This document shows positions 20,770 to 32,959 of a DNA stretch of 64,000 bases, one piece after another. Under the pieces are notes generated by a model. The model did not search any database. It was given only the letters and a program-made list of their open reading frames with translations, and had not been told where the DNA came from. The position numbers and the translations under genes are program-made. How positions within the stretch are numbered: the first letter of the stretch is position 1; each line of letters opens with the position of its first letter. This stretch comes from Lunularia cruciata (taxonomy: Eukaryota > Streptophyta > Marchantiopsida > Lunulariales > Lunulariaceae), in the NCBI GenBank assembly GCA_948567375.1, contig OX419760.1, positions 27,528,001 to 27,592,000 of the forward strand. The letters run 5' to 3'.

Positions 20770-21180
20770 TGCAAGTTCCTCTACAATGGCAAGTAAGACA
20801 TCCTAGAACTTGGCTTTGGTTTGCTTCCTTAACCGGGTAACCAACTTATTCAATTGTTTGTTGGAATACGCTTTTGCCTTCAATGCATAAATCTTTGACT
20901 TCAATTTTTGTAGCTTTGTTTGGTGGACTTGAGTCAAGACTGACTTCTATGCTTGATCTATTTAATTGATGTTTACCATCTTACATAATCATGAAGATCC
21001 ACATTCATTCCTTGCCCAAGACATCATGAGTAGATTTCAACTCTATCTCAACCTCTTGTTGCACCTATGTATGCATAATCTATTCCCTCTCTTATTATTC
21101 CTTGACCTTCTTGGTCAAATCCTCTTCATTTTAGTTCTAGTGCATGAGCTCCACCTTCTTGACCTTAATTCATGCTTTGG
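20770..21180 (-). pseudogene. Minus-strand coiled-coil fragment (U type)
   Basis: Minus-strand reading gives KSKIYALKAKAYSNKQLNKL and LRKQTKAKF with one stop before DVLLAIVEEL, a heptad-like Lys/Leu pattern typical of the U tails. Being on the opposite strand, it implies an inversion or a separate insertion. Confidence 0.45.
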
Positions 21181-21397
21181 TTAACTCCTCCTTGAATATA
21201 ACTACTTCTTCATCATGGGCACATAATCGCTCCTTGTACCTCTTCAAACATTTTGAAAAAGGTCCCAACTTGTAGATGATCTAGAAAAAACTTGGTACAC
21301 CCCATGATCTCTTTAAGATGCTTCTTCATCTTCTCGTCTCTCTTCTGATGACTCTAAAAGCTTACCTTCCTTTGGATTGACACTCTCCGTTGGGTTT

Positions 21398-21779
21398 TAT
21401 AAAAGATTGAGGCAAGAAATAAGGGAATGGAAGACTGGAATAGAAGATCAGATTACAAATCCCAAATGAAAGAAAACTCTAAATGCCTAACATGAGCTTG
21501 GGCTTTGGTATTTATAGGGAATATACAAAGCTCTTTAGAAGCTTCCAAGAAAGCTTTCTAGAAGTTGCTTTCTTAGAGTGCAAGCTAAGCTAGTCAAAAA
21601 GTTTTGTAGGAATCTCACTTCTAGAAACCACTTACCTAGCATACATGTTATATGATACTTGGAAAGTACAAAGAAGCTCCTAGATGCTTTGATAACATTC
21701 TTAGAATTCTTGACTAATTTGCCATATTTTCTAACTCATTATCCTCCACTAACTCATATGCTAACTCCATATTGTTATA
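21398..21779 (-). repeat. 3' LTR of CV-5
   Basis: A 382-bp LTR in minus orientation, TATAAAAG...GTTATA, decayed from TGTAAAAG...GTTACA. A TATTTATAGG box is near 21509. The GAAGCTTC repeats are partly lost. Confidence 0.75.
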
Positions 21780-21799
21780 GATTCTCCCATTGCTAGTTG

Positions 21800-22990
21800 G
21801 TGATGTCTTGATCACCATGTAATTTTCAAACTCCTAGAGGGCCATTTGTGCATTATGGGGATAAGAAAGATACCCTCCTATGTGGCATCATAAAGAGGAT
21901 ACTATGACCTTATTGCCTAAATGAAAGGTGAAATCATGACAATGTTGATATGCATATTGCTTTTGCCAATTTTGGGCAACAAGGAGATTGGGCTTCATGT
22001 AAGGAGTGAGATATAATGGATAGGAAGGTATAAGTATGAGGACATGAGATGGAAAAGGAGCAAAACGGGCTATAGAACAAGTGGGTCTTGGCCAAAATTA
22101 AGGAAGGAGAGAGAGAATTTGGTGCTTGCATGTTTGGAGTTAAACTCAATAACCGCAAGGCAAACATCCCAATTGGTATGGTGAATGTTGACAAAGGCAC
22201 AAAGTATATCCTTCGAGGTGCAATTTGAATTGTTGGTTTGCTTATCAATTTGCGGATGATAGGCTATAGACAAAGCAAGCTTGAAGGCTATAAACAAAGC
22301 AAGATTGGTGATGAGTATCTTGAAAGTGCTTGCCAAAATTACTAGTGAATCAAGGATTAGGGTTGGAGATGACTACATCTCATGATGCTTGAAGATATTA
22401 TTGAAGTACATTTGGATCAATGTTGGAGCATTTACTATATCAAAGGTTGGTGCCTAATAGATTTATTTACTTAGCTTATCAACAAATACCACAATTATTG
22501 TATGACCTTGGTTTGTCCATGGCAAGGTTGTGATGACATCTAAACTCACATGATCTCATTGAATAGATGGGATAGGAAGTGGTTGGAGTAGTCCACCCAA
22601 TTTTTTGGTTGCTAGCTTTGTTGTGTTGGCAAATCTCACAAGATCAGACAAAGTCTTGAACTTCACATGCCATGTTTGGCTACCCCCATTATTGTTGTAG
22701 AGTACTCAAGGTCTTGTATACCCCCAGGTGTATTGCAATTGGTAAGTCATACACCTGTTGAAGTTTCACTAAGCAGGAATCACCCATAGTTGGAACATAA
22801 ATGCAATTCTTGCAATATAGAAATCCATCTTTGAGTGAAAAGTATTGTACTCCTTTTCATGTACTGCAAGAAAACCTTGTACCAAGTAAAAAAGGAGTCT
22901 TGTTGTAAAGAGGTTCTAAACTTGATTTGGACCTTTGAGTCAATTGACACTATCATAATTGCTATTGTGATGGAAGATTTGGGAAGAGTC
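21800..22990 (-). pseudogene. CV-5 integrase region
   Basis: Minus-strand text includes AYHPQIDKQTNNSNCTSKD near 22200-22255 with Asn at the catalytic Glu position, HHTNWDVCLAVIEF near 22130-22175, and the zinc region near 22620-22780. The chromodomain end is mostly deleted between 21900 and 21960. It is broken throughout. Confidence 0.7.
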
Positions 22991-22999
22991 TTCAAATCA

Positions 23000-23927
23000 G
23001 GTTGTTGTGATAGGGCTTTAGCAATGATATAGAACTTGCTAGGTTTATACTCAAGCTTGATATCAAAATTTATAGTTTTTCATTCCATCCATGCTATCAT
23101 GTGCTCCAAATGTTATGTGCAAGAAAGGTTTATGATTGGTTTGCATGATCACTTGTTTCCTCAAGAGATAATGCCTCCATACCTTTGTGGAAAATACCAT
23201 TACTAGTTATTCTTGATCCCAAGCAAAGTAATTGATTTTTGTTGTGTTTAGTCTATAAGACATAAAGGCAATGGGATGTAACCTATACGGAAATTCTTGT
23301 TGCAACACAACTCCAATGACAAAGTTAGAAGCATCAAAATCAACCATACAAGGTAGTTGAGGATCATATAATTGAAGGATGGGTCTAAAGACACTATATG
23401 CTTTAGTTTCTTGAATGCTTCTTTGTGCTTGGTAGTCCATTAAAAACTTGAGGTCTTCCTTAATAGATTGATCAATGGTGCGGCCACATGAACATAATAG
23501 TGGATGAACCATTAGTAAAAACTTGCCAATCTATAAAATACTCACACTTTTGTCGTTTCTTTTGGAGTGGGCCAATCAATAATGGTCTTAATTTTCTCTT
23601 CTTCTATCTTGATCCCTTCCAATGAGACCTTATGACCCAAGAAGGTAACTTCTTTATGGAAAATGATACACTTTGACTTCTTGCAATAAACCTTCCATTG
23701 ATGTAGTCATCTTAGGAATCCTTGCACATGATTCATATGTTCTTCTTCCATCTTGCTTTAAATTAAATATCATCCAATAACACCACCATATATTAATCCA
23801 ATAGCCCATCCAACACACAATGCATCTGATCTATGAAGACCATCATAGCATTGGTGAGCCCAAAAGGTAGAACTCTTTATTCAAAATGCCCATACCTTAT
23901 GCAAAATTTAATCTTTTAAACATACTC
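23000..23927 (-). pseudogene. CV-5 RNase H and part of RT, left of the solo LTR
   Basis: A 101-codon open frame (23512-23207) ends the RT thumb and starts RNase H: LPCMVDFDASNFVIGVVLQQ. RT continues right to 23927, where the solo LTR interrupts it. Stops are present. Confidence 0.75.
23923..23927. repeat. Target-site duplication of the solo LTR, left (TACTC)
   Basis: TACTC before the LTR matches TCCTC at 24403-24407 at four of five bases. Confidence 0.6.
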
Positions 23928-24402
23928 TATAATAATATGGAGTTTATAGGCAAGTTAGTTGAAACTAATGAAGCAGAAAATAGGCCAAATTAGCCAAGAA
24001 TTATAAGAATGTTCTAAAAACATCTAGGAAACTTCTTGGTACCTTTCAAGTATTGGGTAAATTATAAGAAGAAGCTTCTTGGCTAGCTTAGCTTGCATAC
24101 CAAGTAGGTGGCTTCTAGAAGAAAGTTTTTGGGAAGCTTCCCAACTAGTTTAGCTTGCATGCCAAGTGTATGGTTTCTAGAAGGAAACCTCTTGAGAAGC
24201 TTCTTGGTTAGCTTAGCTTGCACTCTAAGAAGATGGCTTTTAGGAAGCTTCTTGAGAAGCTTCCCAAGAACCTTATATGTTCCTTATAAATACCAAAATG
24301 CAAGCTCATGCTAAGCATTTGGAATTTACCTCATTCAAAAGTCTCAATGTGATCTTTCACATTGGTATTTTATTCTCCTATTTCTCTCCTTGGTATTTTA
24401 TA
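23928..24402 (+). repeat. Solo LTR of the CV family inside CV-5 RT
   Basis: A 475-bp LTR, TATAATAATATGG...ATTTTATA, in plus orientation, decayed from TGTAATAATATGG...CTTTTACA. The RT coding of CV-5 is continuous across it. No internal element sequence is present, so it most likely arose by recombination between two LTRs. The TATA box is near 24285-24294. Confidence 0.8.
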
Positions 24403-25000
24403 TCCTCCTTATTAATGTAAATTTGACACTAGCCAATTTGAAGATCCAACTTGGAGAAATATTGTGCTTTGCTCAATTGATCTAGCAAGTCATCAATTGG
24501 TAAAGGATATGTATCTTTTTTTTTTCACAATTTTTCACAATTTCACAATTTGTTTATTGAGACCAATATAGTCAATACAAAAGCAAAGTACTCCATCTTA
24601 CTTTGGGACAAATAGTATTAGTGCTCCCTAAGAAGATGTACTATGTTATATGAAATCCTTCTCCAACAACTCCATCAATGTTGTTTGAAGTTGTTCCAAC
24701 TTGTTTGGTGAGAGCTGATAGATGTTTCTACTCAATGGAGTACTACTTAGCAATAATTTAACCTTGAAAGGTATACCATGGTCAAAGGGTAACCCCTTTG
24801 GTAGATAATCTAGAAACACATCTAAAATTGATCAACCATTGCTTAATGAGGCTTTTGGCACTCATCACATTATATATGTGAAAATGGCTTGATCCATATT
24901 GCAAAAATAGGAATGTCTTCATCCAAAGTTTCTCTATGACTACTTTATTGATAAACTTCCCATCTTAGGACTAATATTCTTAGGTATTTTACTAAGAATT
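24403..25000 (-). pseudogene. CV-5 RT, remaining part, and linker
   Basis: Minus-strand RT text resumes immediately right of the solo LTR (24410-24790), matching CV-10 58150-58480, followed by a shortened linker. It includes an A/T-rich simple stretch at 24515-24550 not seen in other copies. It is broken. Confidence 0.65.
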
Positions 25001-25009
25001 GGCCAACAA

Positions 25010-26330
25010 CCTAATTGATAAGTCTTATTTTGGTGTTTTACTTGAATTTACCAATGGGTCTAATCAAATTGAACCTTATGATGTTCAAACCAAGATAGAA
25101 CTAAAATGATATCATAATGTAGAGGCGTTACTACAAACTTCATATACTCCAACTACTCCTTCCCAATCTTAAATGTAACAAGTTGTGAAGTACGTCTTAC
25201 AAATCTCTTTCTACCATCCACCATCATTAATCTACTTCAAAATATTGGTTTCCTTTTGATAAGAATGCATGATTCCTTGGATAATTTCATGGACATACAA
25301 TTCTCTAAACTCCCATATCAACCAAAATCATACAACCATGATCAAATATCATGCCTTGCAAGTGAAGCAACCTTGCATAGGTTGAGCTTTCAATCCTATT
25401 AGAACTAATCAAGTTCCCAATAGGTGAATTGATATCTCCTATTAGGATTCATTGTTTTCCTTGATCATCATGCTCCATAAGCTCTATTTTAGCAATTTAT
25501 TGATGTCATCCATTGGTAAGTAAGCATTCAACAATGTGATATCCAAATTGGCAACAATAAAATCAATCACCATTTTACTACAATTTCTCCTTATCTATAG
25601 TGCCAAGTATTCTCTATTGGGCAACATTGAATCTCCATCAATGATGGCTCTTCCACCTGGGTGTATTGTGTTGGTAGGTTCTATGAAGTTGTAACAAGCA
25701 AGGAATCAAAATCCTCAACCAATTGCATGGCTTCCTCCAAGTGTTTGCTCTTGTATGGTCACTTCAAATTTGATACATGACTTCAAGCTCCTCACAAATT
25801 TATCTAGAGTTTCACCTTCTAGTATCTCTAGAATTTACATTATGTGTTTTGGAATTGAGTGATGTAGCTCCTCATAGAACCAATTTTCTTCAATTCTATT
25901 AATCAATCTTGTGTTACTTGTATAACTTTTTTAATTTGGAATCTCTCAATTATTATACTCTTGTATTCTGCCCATTTTGAAATTGGCACAACAAACTACC
26001 ATTGAGCTTGCTCCACTTGCAATTACCACCATATTTTTACCACTTCATCCAATTGGTTTGAGATCAAGAGAATTTGTCTTTGTTCATCTTGAGCATTTGT
26101 AGCTTCAAAATAATAATCATAATCAAACACAAAATTCTCTATTGAACCTAAGAGATTCTTCCTTCAAATATCTTGGGTTTCAAAAATAAGATTCACTCTT
26201 CTCTATCTCAAAATGATACTATCTCTACATGCTCTTGTCTTTGATGATCTCTCTCTTCCAACAATTGAGTAAGATGTTTGATTTATTGCTATGTAGCAAT
26301 GATAACTTTTGATAGTATCATCACTATGGT
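25010..26330 (-). pseudogene. CV-5 protease and gag
   Basis: The protease part (about 25010-25390) and gag with its zinc-knuckle region (about 25440-25570) align by order and by short matches with CV-10 58860-60117. Almost every line has a stop. No open frame of 60 codons survives. Confidence 0.6.
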
Positions 26331-26580
26331 TGCTACTCTATCAAACTAATTATAATTATCTGATTTAACATGTAGATAGAACACATCACCACTCTTCATA
26401 AGTTACAATTGGAAGTATCAATGGTTCATCGAACAAGGTGATTGTATTCAAAAAAATTTACCCAAAGTCTGAAATCATGAACTACATGAAATGATGCTTG
26501 GATAGTACATGGACACTAAAATCACAATGGTTTAGGGGAAATGGATTTGGTGATCTATTAATTCCATGCATCACATTCAT

Positions 26581-26592
26581 ACTCTAATACCA
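26581..26592 (-). promoter_or_regulatory. Primer-binding site of CV-5
   Basis: The minus strand reads TGGTATTAGAGT, two mismatches from TGGTATCAGAGC. One base from the LTR start at 26594. Confidence 0.75.
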
Positions 26593-26593
26593 A

Positions 26594-26680
26594 TGTAAAA
26601 GACCAAGGAGAGAAATAGGAGAATGGAAGACACGAGTGGAAGATCAAATTGGGATTTTTAAATGAAATAACTTTGCCTAT
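26594..26680 (-). repeat. Truncated 5' LTR of CV-5
   Basis: It begins TGTAAAAGACCAAGGAG like other CV LTRs, but similarity ends after about 90 bp. About 110 bp of unassigned sequence (26681-26790) follow before CV-6. Confidence 0.7.
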
Positions 26681-28450
26681 GTTTTGTTTATGCTTTCACC
26701 ATAGTCTCTAACTATTATGTTATGTTAAAGAAAAATTGCAAATTCAACTAAACTTTAGCGAGGTTTTGAATTTACTCTTTAATTAACTTGACTATCAATT
26801 TGAGGCAAGGGATATGCATTGTTCATGGTTTGCTTATTGGGACAATGATAGTCAATACAAAGTCAAAGTATTTCATCCTTCTTTGGTACAAATAATACCA
26901 ATGCTCTCCAAAGAAATGTGCTATCTTATGTAATCCTTCTCCAAGAACTTGGTCAATGTTATTCAAAGATTTTCTAAATCTTTAGGTGAGAGTCAATAGA
27001 TTTGTCTACTCATTGAAATACTATATAACAATAACTGATCTTGAAATGAATACCGCAATCAAATGATAACTCCTTCAGAAGGTCACCTATCTATACATCC
27101 ACAAACACTTGAACTATTTGAGAAACTCTTACTTTTGAAGCTTCTTATCCTCATCAAATTCTCCTTGCACAATTAGTTTGATCCAAATAAAAGAGGATGT
27201 TTTCCTCCAAAGCTTGTTTTATAGCTGCTACATGCATAATCTTCTCATCTTGGTGCTGACTACTCCTAGTTGTCTTTGTCAAAGGTGCCAAACAACGTAA
27301 TCAATGATCTTTACCTTGATGTTATGATTTGTTGTCAAGCCCAATCAAATTGAAACCCAAACCTTCCATTTCTAATTGGACATTTGGCAATGCAATGCCA
27401 ATTTGGTGATAATAGAAGCAACCACTATTCTTAGTTTATTATGCCAAGAGGTCTCTATTGGATGGCATCAATTTATATTGATGTTGGTTCCTCCACTAGT
27501 GTATGGTATGTTTGTAGGTTTTGTAAAAGTCTAGGTCAAAACCAAAATGTGGCAACCAAGAAATCAAAGCACTTGGCCAACTACATGGATTTTTCCAAAT
27601 GTATAGGCTCATGAATGGTTACTTCTTATTTGATGCATGATTTCAAGACTCTCACAAACCAATTTAGAGCTTCATCTTGTTGTATCTCTAGAATCTATAT
27701 TGTTTTTAAGAATTGAATGATCTAACTCCTCACAAAACCAATTTGCCTCAATTCTAATCTATCTCATGCAAATTGAACAACATTCACCACTTGGAATCTC
27801 TTAATAATTGCACTCTGGAATTCTTTCCATGTTGAGATTGGAGCAACAAATTGCTATTCAGCTTGCAAAATCAAAATCTCCACTATAGTTCTTCCACTCT
27901 ATTAAAATTGGTTGTAAGCCAAGAAGATACCTCTTCATTCATCTAGAAGATTTGTAATTTCAAAGTACCACTTGAATCAAATACAAAGTTTTTTATAACA
28001 CCTTATAAATTCTTAATTTCAAATGGCTTTGGATTTGGAAAGCACACTCAATCTTCTTCTTTTTGGAAAGTTGCTCTCTCCATCTATTGCTTTCATTTAC
28101 CCTCATGATTTGTCTATTCCAATAATCAAGTAAGATGCTCTATATGTTGTTGTTTAAAATTGATTACTTTGGGTATCATTGCCAATGCTACCATTACTCT
28201 ACCAAACTACTTGCTTTTAGATGTCTAGGTTAACATGTAAATGCAATGCGTCCATTGCTCTTCATAAGTTACAATTGAAAGGATCAATGGTTCATTTGAC
28301 AAGGTGATTGCATTTACAAAATTTTGACCAAAACCTAAAATGATGAATTACATGAATTGGAAAACATGGGCATGGAAATCCTAATGGTTTGGGAGAAATG
28401 AATTTGGTGGTCCATAGATTCTGTCCATAGATTCTATTGTTCTCATTCAA

Positions 28451-28462
28451 GCTCTAATACCA
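28451..28462 (-). promoter_or_regulatory. Primer-binding site of CV-6
   Basis: The minus strand reads TGGTATTAGAGC, one mismatch from the initiator Met-tRNA binding sequence. Confidence 0.75.
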
Positions 28463-28463
28463 A

Positions 28464-28834
28464 AATAAAACACCAATAAGAGAATGGAAGATCATAATGG
28501 AAACCCTCACTTGAAGGGAATTTCAAATGCTTAGCTTGAGCTTGACTTTAATATTGATAGGCAACTTGGGTACAAGGTTCCCAAGAAATTTCCAAGGAAG
28601 ACTCCTTCTAGAAGCCACCTTACTTGGGTGCAAGCTCAACTAGTCATTTACTTGGCATAGAAGCTAAGCTAGTTGTCAACTTGGTATATAATTTACTCAC
28701 TTGTTAGAAGTTCCAAGGAGCTTCTTACCAAGAAACTTCTTAGATCTTCTAAAATATTCTTAGAGTTTCCCAACTATATGCTAATTTTATAACTTATTAG
28801 CAATATATAGCTTTTACTAATTCCATAGTCTTAG
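28464..28834 (-). repeat. 5' LTR of CV-6
   Basis: About 371 bp, strongly decayed (AATAAAAC...CTTAGC at the ends). It is recognised by its place next to the primer-binding site and by the GAAGCCACCTTACTTGG and GTGCAAGCT blocks. Confidence 0.65.
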
Positions 28835-29240
28835 CTTATACCCATGATGTTTGAAGATCATATCAAAATAGATATATGCCAATGTCAAAGCATCTACTAT
28901 TCACAATAGGTGCCAAGTGAATTTGCTTGCTTAGCTTATTACCAAACCCCACAAATTTTTTATGGCCTTGGTCCATCTTTGCTAAGGATATGATTAGGTC
29001 TAAACTCCCATGTTCCCATGATGTATATGGAATTAATAGTGGTTGAAGTAGTCCACTCGGCTTTTGGTTGCCTATCTTGTTGCATTTGCAAATCTGACAA
29101 GATTGAACAAACTCCCAAAGCTCTTCAGCCATGCTTAGCAACTACCACTGGCCTTGTAGGGTACTCTATGCATTGCTCATACCCAAGAAACAAGCAAAGG
29201 GTAAATCATGCAATTCTTGAAGTTGTATGAGTATTAGATC
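28835..29240 (-). pseudogene. CV-7 integrase (zinc region and first catalytic Asp)
   Basis: A 92-codon open frame (29141-28863) holds ELWEFVQSCQICKCNK (the Cys pair of the zinc region) and GSLDLIISLAK with the first catalytic Asp. It is one of the longest integrase frames in the window, but it is cut off left at 28835. Confidence 0.75.
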
Positions 29241-29689
29241 TCCTATAATTGGAACATAGATTTGATTTTTAGAAACTAGAAGGTTATCTTTGAAAGAAAT
29301 GGTGCTGTATATATTTCCATGGACTAAAAGGAGATTTTTCTCAAGATGAAAGAAGTGATCTTGTTCCAAAGTGATCTAAACACTATTTGTACCTTTGCAT
29401 TTGTTGACACCATGGTGATTGTTGCTATTATAGGATATTCACAAAAAATCTTCAAATCATTGTCATTGTGAAAGGCATTGGGAATGATATAGAACTTTCC
29501 AAGTTCAATTCTCAAGCTTGTTATCAAAAAATTATAGTTATTCCTCCCATCAATGATGCTAACTCTTCATGTGCTTCAAATGTAAGGTTTGGAAAAAGGT
29601 TTTGTGATTGGTTTGCATTATCATTTGTTTTTGCAAGTGGTAATATCCTTATACCTTTGTTGAATATACCATTGAAAGTCATTCTCAAT

Positions 29690-31104
29690 CTTGAGCAAAT
29701 TAATTCCTTTCTAATATGTTTATTCATGAGATGCAAAGGTAATGGGATGCAACTCATATGAAAATTTCTTTTCTAACACAACTCCAATTGCAAAGTTAGA
29801 AGCATCAAATCAACCACACAAGTTGAGAATCATATTATTGGAGGATGGGTTGGTAGGACAACATTTACTTAAATTTCTTGAACATTTCTTTTTTCTTGGT
29901 GATTCACTCAAAGCTTTTTGTGTTTTCCAAGAGACCAATCAACAATATGGTCACAAAAGCGTAATAGTGGATGAACCATTGGTAAAAAATCACCAATCTA
30001 TTAAATCCATAAATTTTTGTGCTATCCTTAAGAGTAGACTAATGGATAATGATCTTGATTTTTTCCTTTTGCCAAAGAGTGCACTTGGAATTCTTGTAGT
30101 AGAACTTCTATTGTCATAGTTGTCTTAAGACTTCAACTATGTGGTTCTTGTGGTATACCTCTATCTTACTATAAATTAAAATGTCATCCAAGGACACCTT
30201 CACGTATCAATCCAATAGCACCATTAACACCCAATCCATTTGATCCATGAAGATTGTTGGAGTCTTAGCGCACCCAAAAAGGTAAAAATCTCTATTCAAA
30301 ATGCACATATTTTGTACAAAAAGTAATATTTTTTATATCTTCTCCATCAATTTGAATTTTCCAATAGCCACTTTGAAGATTAGATTTTGAAAAGTATTAT
30401 GATTTATCTAATTGATACAATAAGTCATCAATTTGAGGCAAGGGATACATATTCTTCATAGTTTTTATTTATTAACATCATGATAGTCAATAAAAGATCC
30501 AAGTACTCCATCCTTCTTTGGGATGAATAGTACCAATGCTCTCCAAGGAAACATCATATGATGTATGAAATCCTTCTCTAACACCTTGGTCTATGTTGTT
30601 CAAAGTTTTTCTAACTCCTTTGGTAAGAGCCAATAGATTGGTTTCCTCATTTGGAATACTATGTTGCAATAGCTTGATCTTGAATAACATACCTCAATTA
30701 GAGTGTAACCCCTCATGAAGATCATTTGAGCATCAAATTGAACCTTATGACGTTCAACCCAAGGAAGACTTGGAATGCTATTTTAATGTAAGAGAACTAG
30801 TACAAATTTCATACAATCTACATAATTCTTCTCAATCTTAAATACAAAAGGATTTGAAGTATGGAATATGGAAACACATTTCTACCATCTACAATCATCA
30901 ATTTCTATCTAATATTACTTGATAAGAATAAATGATTCTTTTTTCTAATTACATGGAAAAATAATTCATAAAATGCTCACAATTAACTAAAATCCTACAA
31001 CTATAATAAAATATCATACCTTGCAAATGAATCAAATTTGCATAGGTCAAGCTTTTAATCCCTTTGGAACAAACCAGGTTCCTTACAAGTAGCTTGATAT
31101 CTTT
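29690..31104 (-). pseudogene. CV-7 RNase H, RT and protease remnants
   Basis: Short minus-strand matches in the order RNase H (about 29750-29830), RT (to about 30660) and protease (about 30830-31070). A stretch of linker near 30715 is deleted relative to CV-10. Many stops are present. Confidence 0.6.
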
Positions 31105-31959
31105 ATGGTGCTCACTTTTTTGAAGAAGTTGCAAATTTTTTCATTTTACTTCTTTTTGATGGAAGAACAACAAGTTTATTGCATATTTAGAGGAAGAAAT
31201 CTCTAAATGAGTATTCTTTGCAGTTAATCTGGGTACATATTCAAGCATAAAGAAGTCAAACCCAAAGAAGAGATGGATACAAAGAATACAAATACAAAGA
31301 ATCTTTGGAGGAAAGTAAAGTTTAGAATCAACGATTGTATGACAATTTGAATGGCATCACCATAAGAATAATGACTTGTTGGCAAGATTTGATGGAAAAA
31401 TTTGCATGATTTTCATGTGTAGAGAGTGATAACTCACTCATTGAGAAATTTTCCATGAGAAGCCTTGACTATATAAGTTGATTCATTTTCACTTTTGCTA
31501 GTATCTTTTGCAATAACTTCTTTGAAGAGCATTTGAGTAGTTTTTTTCTTTGTAGTTGTCAATCTCTTTGTAGTTGAAGTACCTTTAATAGAAAAATATC
31601 CAAAACAAAGAAAATGATGAGGAAAATTCCTAAGGTCATACTTCAATCCCCAAGAATTGACAAATGTGCAATGAGAGATAGGATTGATTTACTCCAACAC
31701 AAGCACTTGATATTTTTGCTCTGGAATTAGGAATTGTGTTCACTTGCAATAATTCAAGAAATATAGAGGAGAGATGGGAGATCTGCATGGCAATCCCTAT
31801 AGTTGTATAGAGGAGCATTGAAGAATAGTGATAGGAGTGAATTCAGGTACTCCAAGAGCACTAACAATGGATACTAAGTTTGGGAAGATGGTAGCATAGT
31901 TTACCACAACCATCAAGAATTCCTTCACAGAGAAGAGGTCAAAGAGTAATGGTTGGAAA

Positions 31960-32240
31960 TTTCATACTTACAAGGGCCTTGCTTGTAAAAACCTTGTTCA
32001 GTCTATTATGAGGTTATTTTTCCAAAAGCAAATGATCTATTTGACAATCAACCAAGTGATGTTCTTTGAGCGATTATTCAAAGGAGAACTTGTCATTTGG
32101 GCATATATGTAATACTACCATGCCCATTCCATGATCAAGGAACTTGAGGAAGATGGACAAGCTATCTATCTTGCTCTATTTGCAATTCACATCTTTATGG
32201 GTGAATTTGTTGAGTGAAGATGAAAGGAGACAATTTGGCA
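31960..32240 (+). pseudogene. U-domain copy 3
   Basis: RLFFQKQMIYLTINQVMFF, then GELVIWAYM, a stop, and KELEEDGQAIYLALFAIHIF. Same order and spacing as copies 1 and 2. It is broken by stops. Confidence 0.55.
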
Positions 32241-32595
32241 TACATTTCATGTTAAAGGATTTCTTGGCCCAACATGAAGGACCCTCCATGATCAAGAACC
32301 ATCAAGAAGTAGATGCCTAGTTCAAAGCTTTAGGAGAATTATTGAAGTAAGAGAGGTGATAATGGCAATAACTTCCAAGAAGAAGAAGAAACCCTTTATC
32401 AATGAAAATGTAGAAAGAGCACCAAAGAGTGAGCAGAAATCCTCAATGGTGGGGATTTCTTCCAATAACCATGAAGTGAAAGATGAAGAAACCAAAGAAG
32501 ATATAGTAGAAGAAGAGCTTAATTTTGGGAATTGAGTTGAATATGGAGGAAGAAGTAGACAATCAAGTAGAAGTAGAGTCAATTCATCCTAAGAA

Positions 32596-32614
32596 GTGCA
32601 AAGAGAAGAAGAAG

Positions 32615-32646
<32 letters not shown>

Positions 32647-32892
32647 GTGGTGGCCAAAGAACACAAAGATCAAGGAGATCTTTGGCCAAAAGAACTTATC
32701 ATTTTAGCTCAAATAGAACCAAGTAATGAAGTCCATGAGGAAGATCATATGGATGTTGAAGAAGGAGGAAAGACTTCACCTATATTGCACCAAGAAGAAG
32801 AAAGAGAACCAAGACTTCACCAAAGTCGTTGTGGCACCGCTAGTAGTAGATGGGACAGACTTCATAGTAAATTTAATAGGAACAACTCTTAG
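32596..32892 (+). pseudogene. Acidic poly-Glu fragment of U-3
   Basis: A 98-codon open frame starts with a run of more than a dozen Glu encoded by a GAA/GAG microsatellite (32603-32643), followed by mixed acidic text with LWPKELII. It lies between the U-domain and the coiled coil, where U-1 and U-2 also have acidic stretches. The Glu run probably grew by repeat slippage. Confidence 0.4.
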
Positions 32893-32959
32893 GTTCTTGT
32901 AGATTGTTCTCACTCAATACAAAGAGGAATGTCCAAATGCAATGGACTAAAATTTATTA

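Larger units (their letters stand above)
18800..21397 (+). mobile_element. U-2: second decayed U copy and rearranged remainder
   Basis: It starts just before the second U-domain (18945). Acidic text follows (19310-19490), then the block at 19590-19830 shared with 50520-50745, then unassigned sequence. From about 20770 to 21180 the coiled-coil-like coding lies on the minus strand, so at least one inversion or a separate minus-strand fragment is present. It ends at the CV-5 LTR. Confidence 0.4.
21398..26680 (-). mobile_element. CV-5: minus-strand element, near full length, 5' LTR truncated
   Basis: 3' LTR 21398-21779, pol and gag up to a primer-binding site at 26581-26592, then a 5' LTR that stops after about 90 bp. 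It is interrupted at 23928-24402 by a solo LTR in the opposite orientation. The domain order matches CV-3 and CV-10. Confidence 0.8.
26790..28834 (-). mobile_element. CV-6: 5' half of a CV element
   Basis: It starts in mid-RT (near 26790), continues through a shortened linker, and jumps at about 27350 straight to the gag zinc-knuckle region, so the protease is deleted. Gag (27360-28330), primer-binding site 28451-28462 and 5' LTR 28464-28834 follow. The 3' half is missing. It abuts CV-7 integrase with no gap. Confidence 0.7.

Noticed and set aside
23923-24407. Solo LTR as the 3' LTR of CV-5 itself
   Set aside because: It is in the opposite orientation and lies inside RT, with RT reading on both sides; CV-5 has its own LTR at 21398.
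32603-32643. Poly-Glu run as a functional acidic domain
   Set aside because: It coincides with a GAA/GAG microsatellite and is best explained by slippage.
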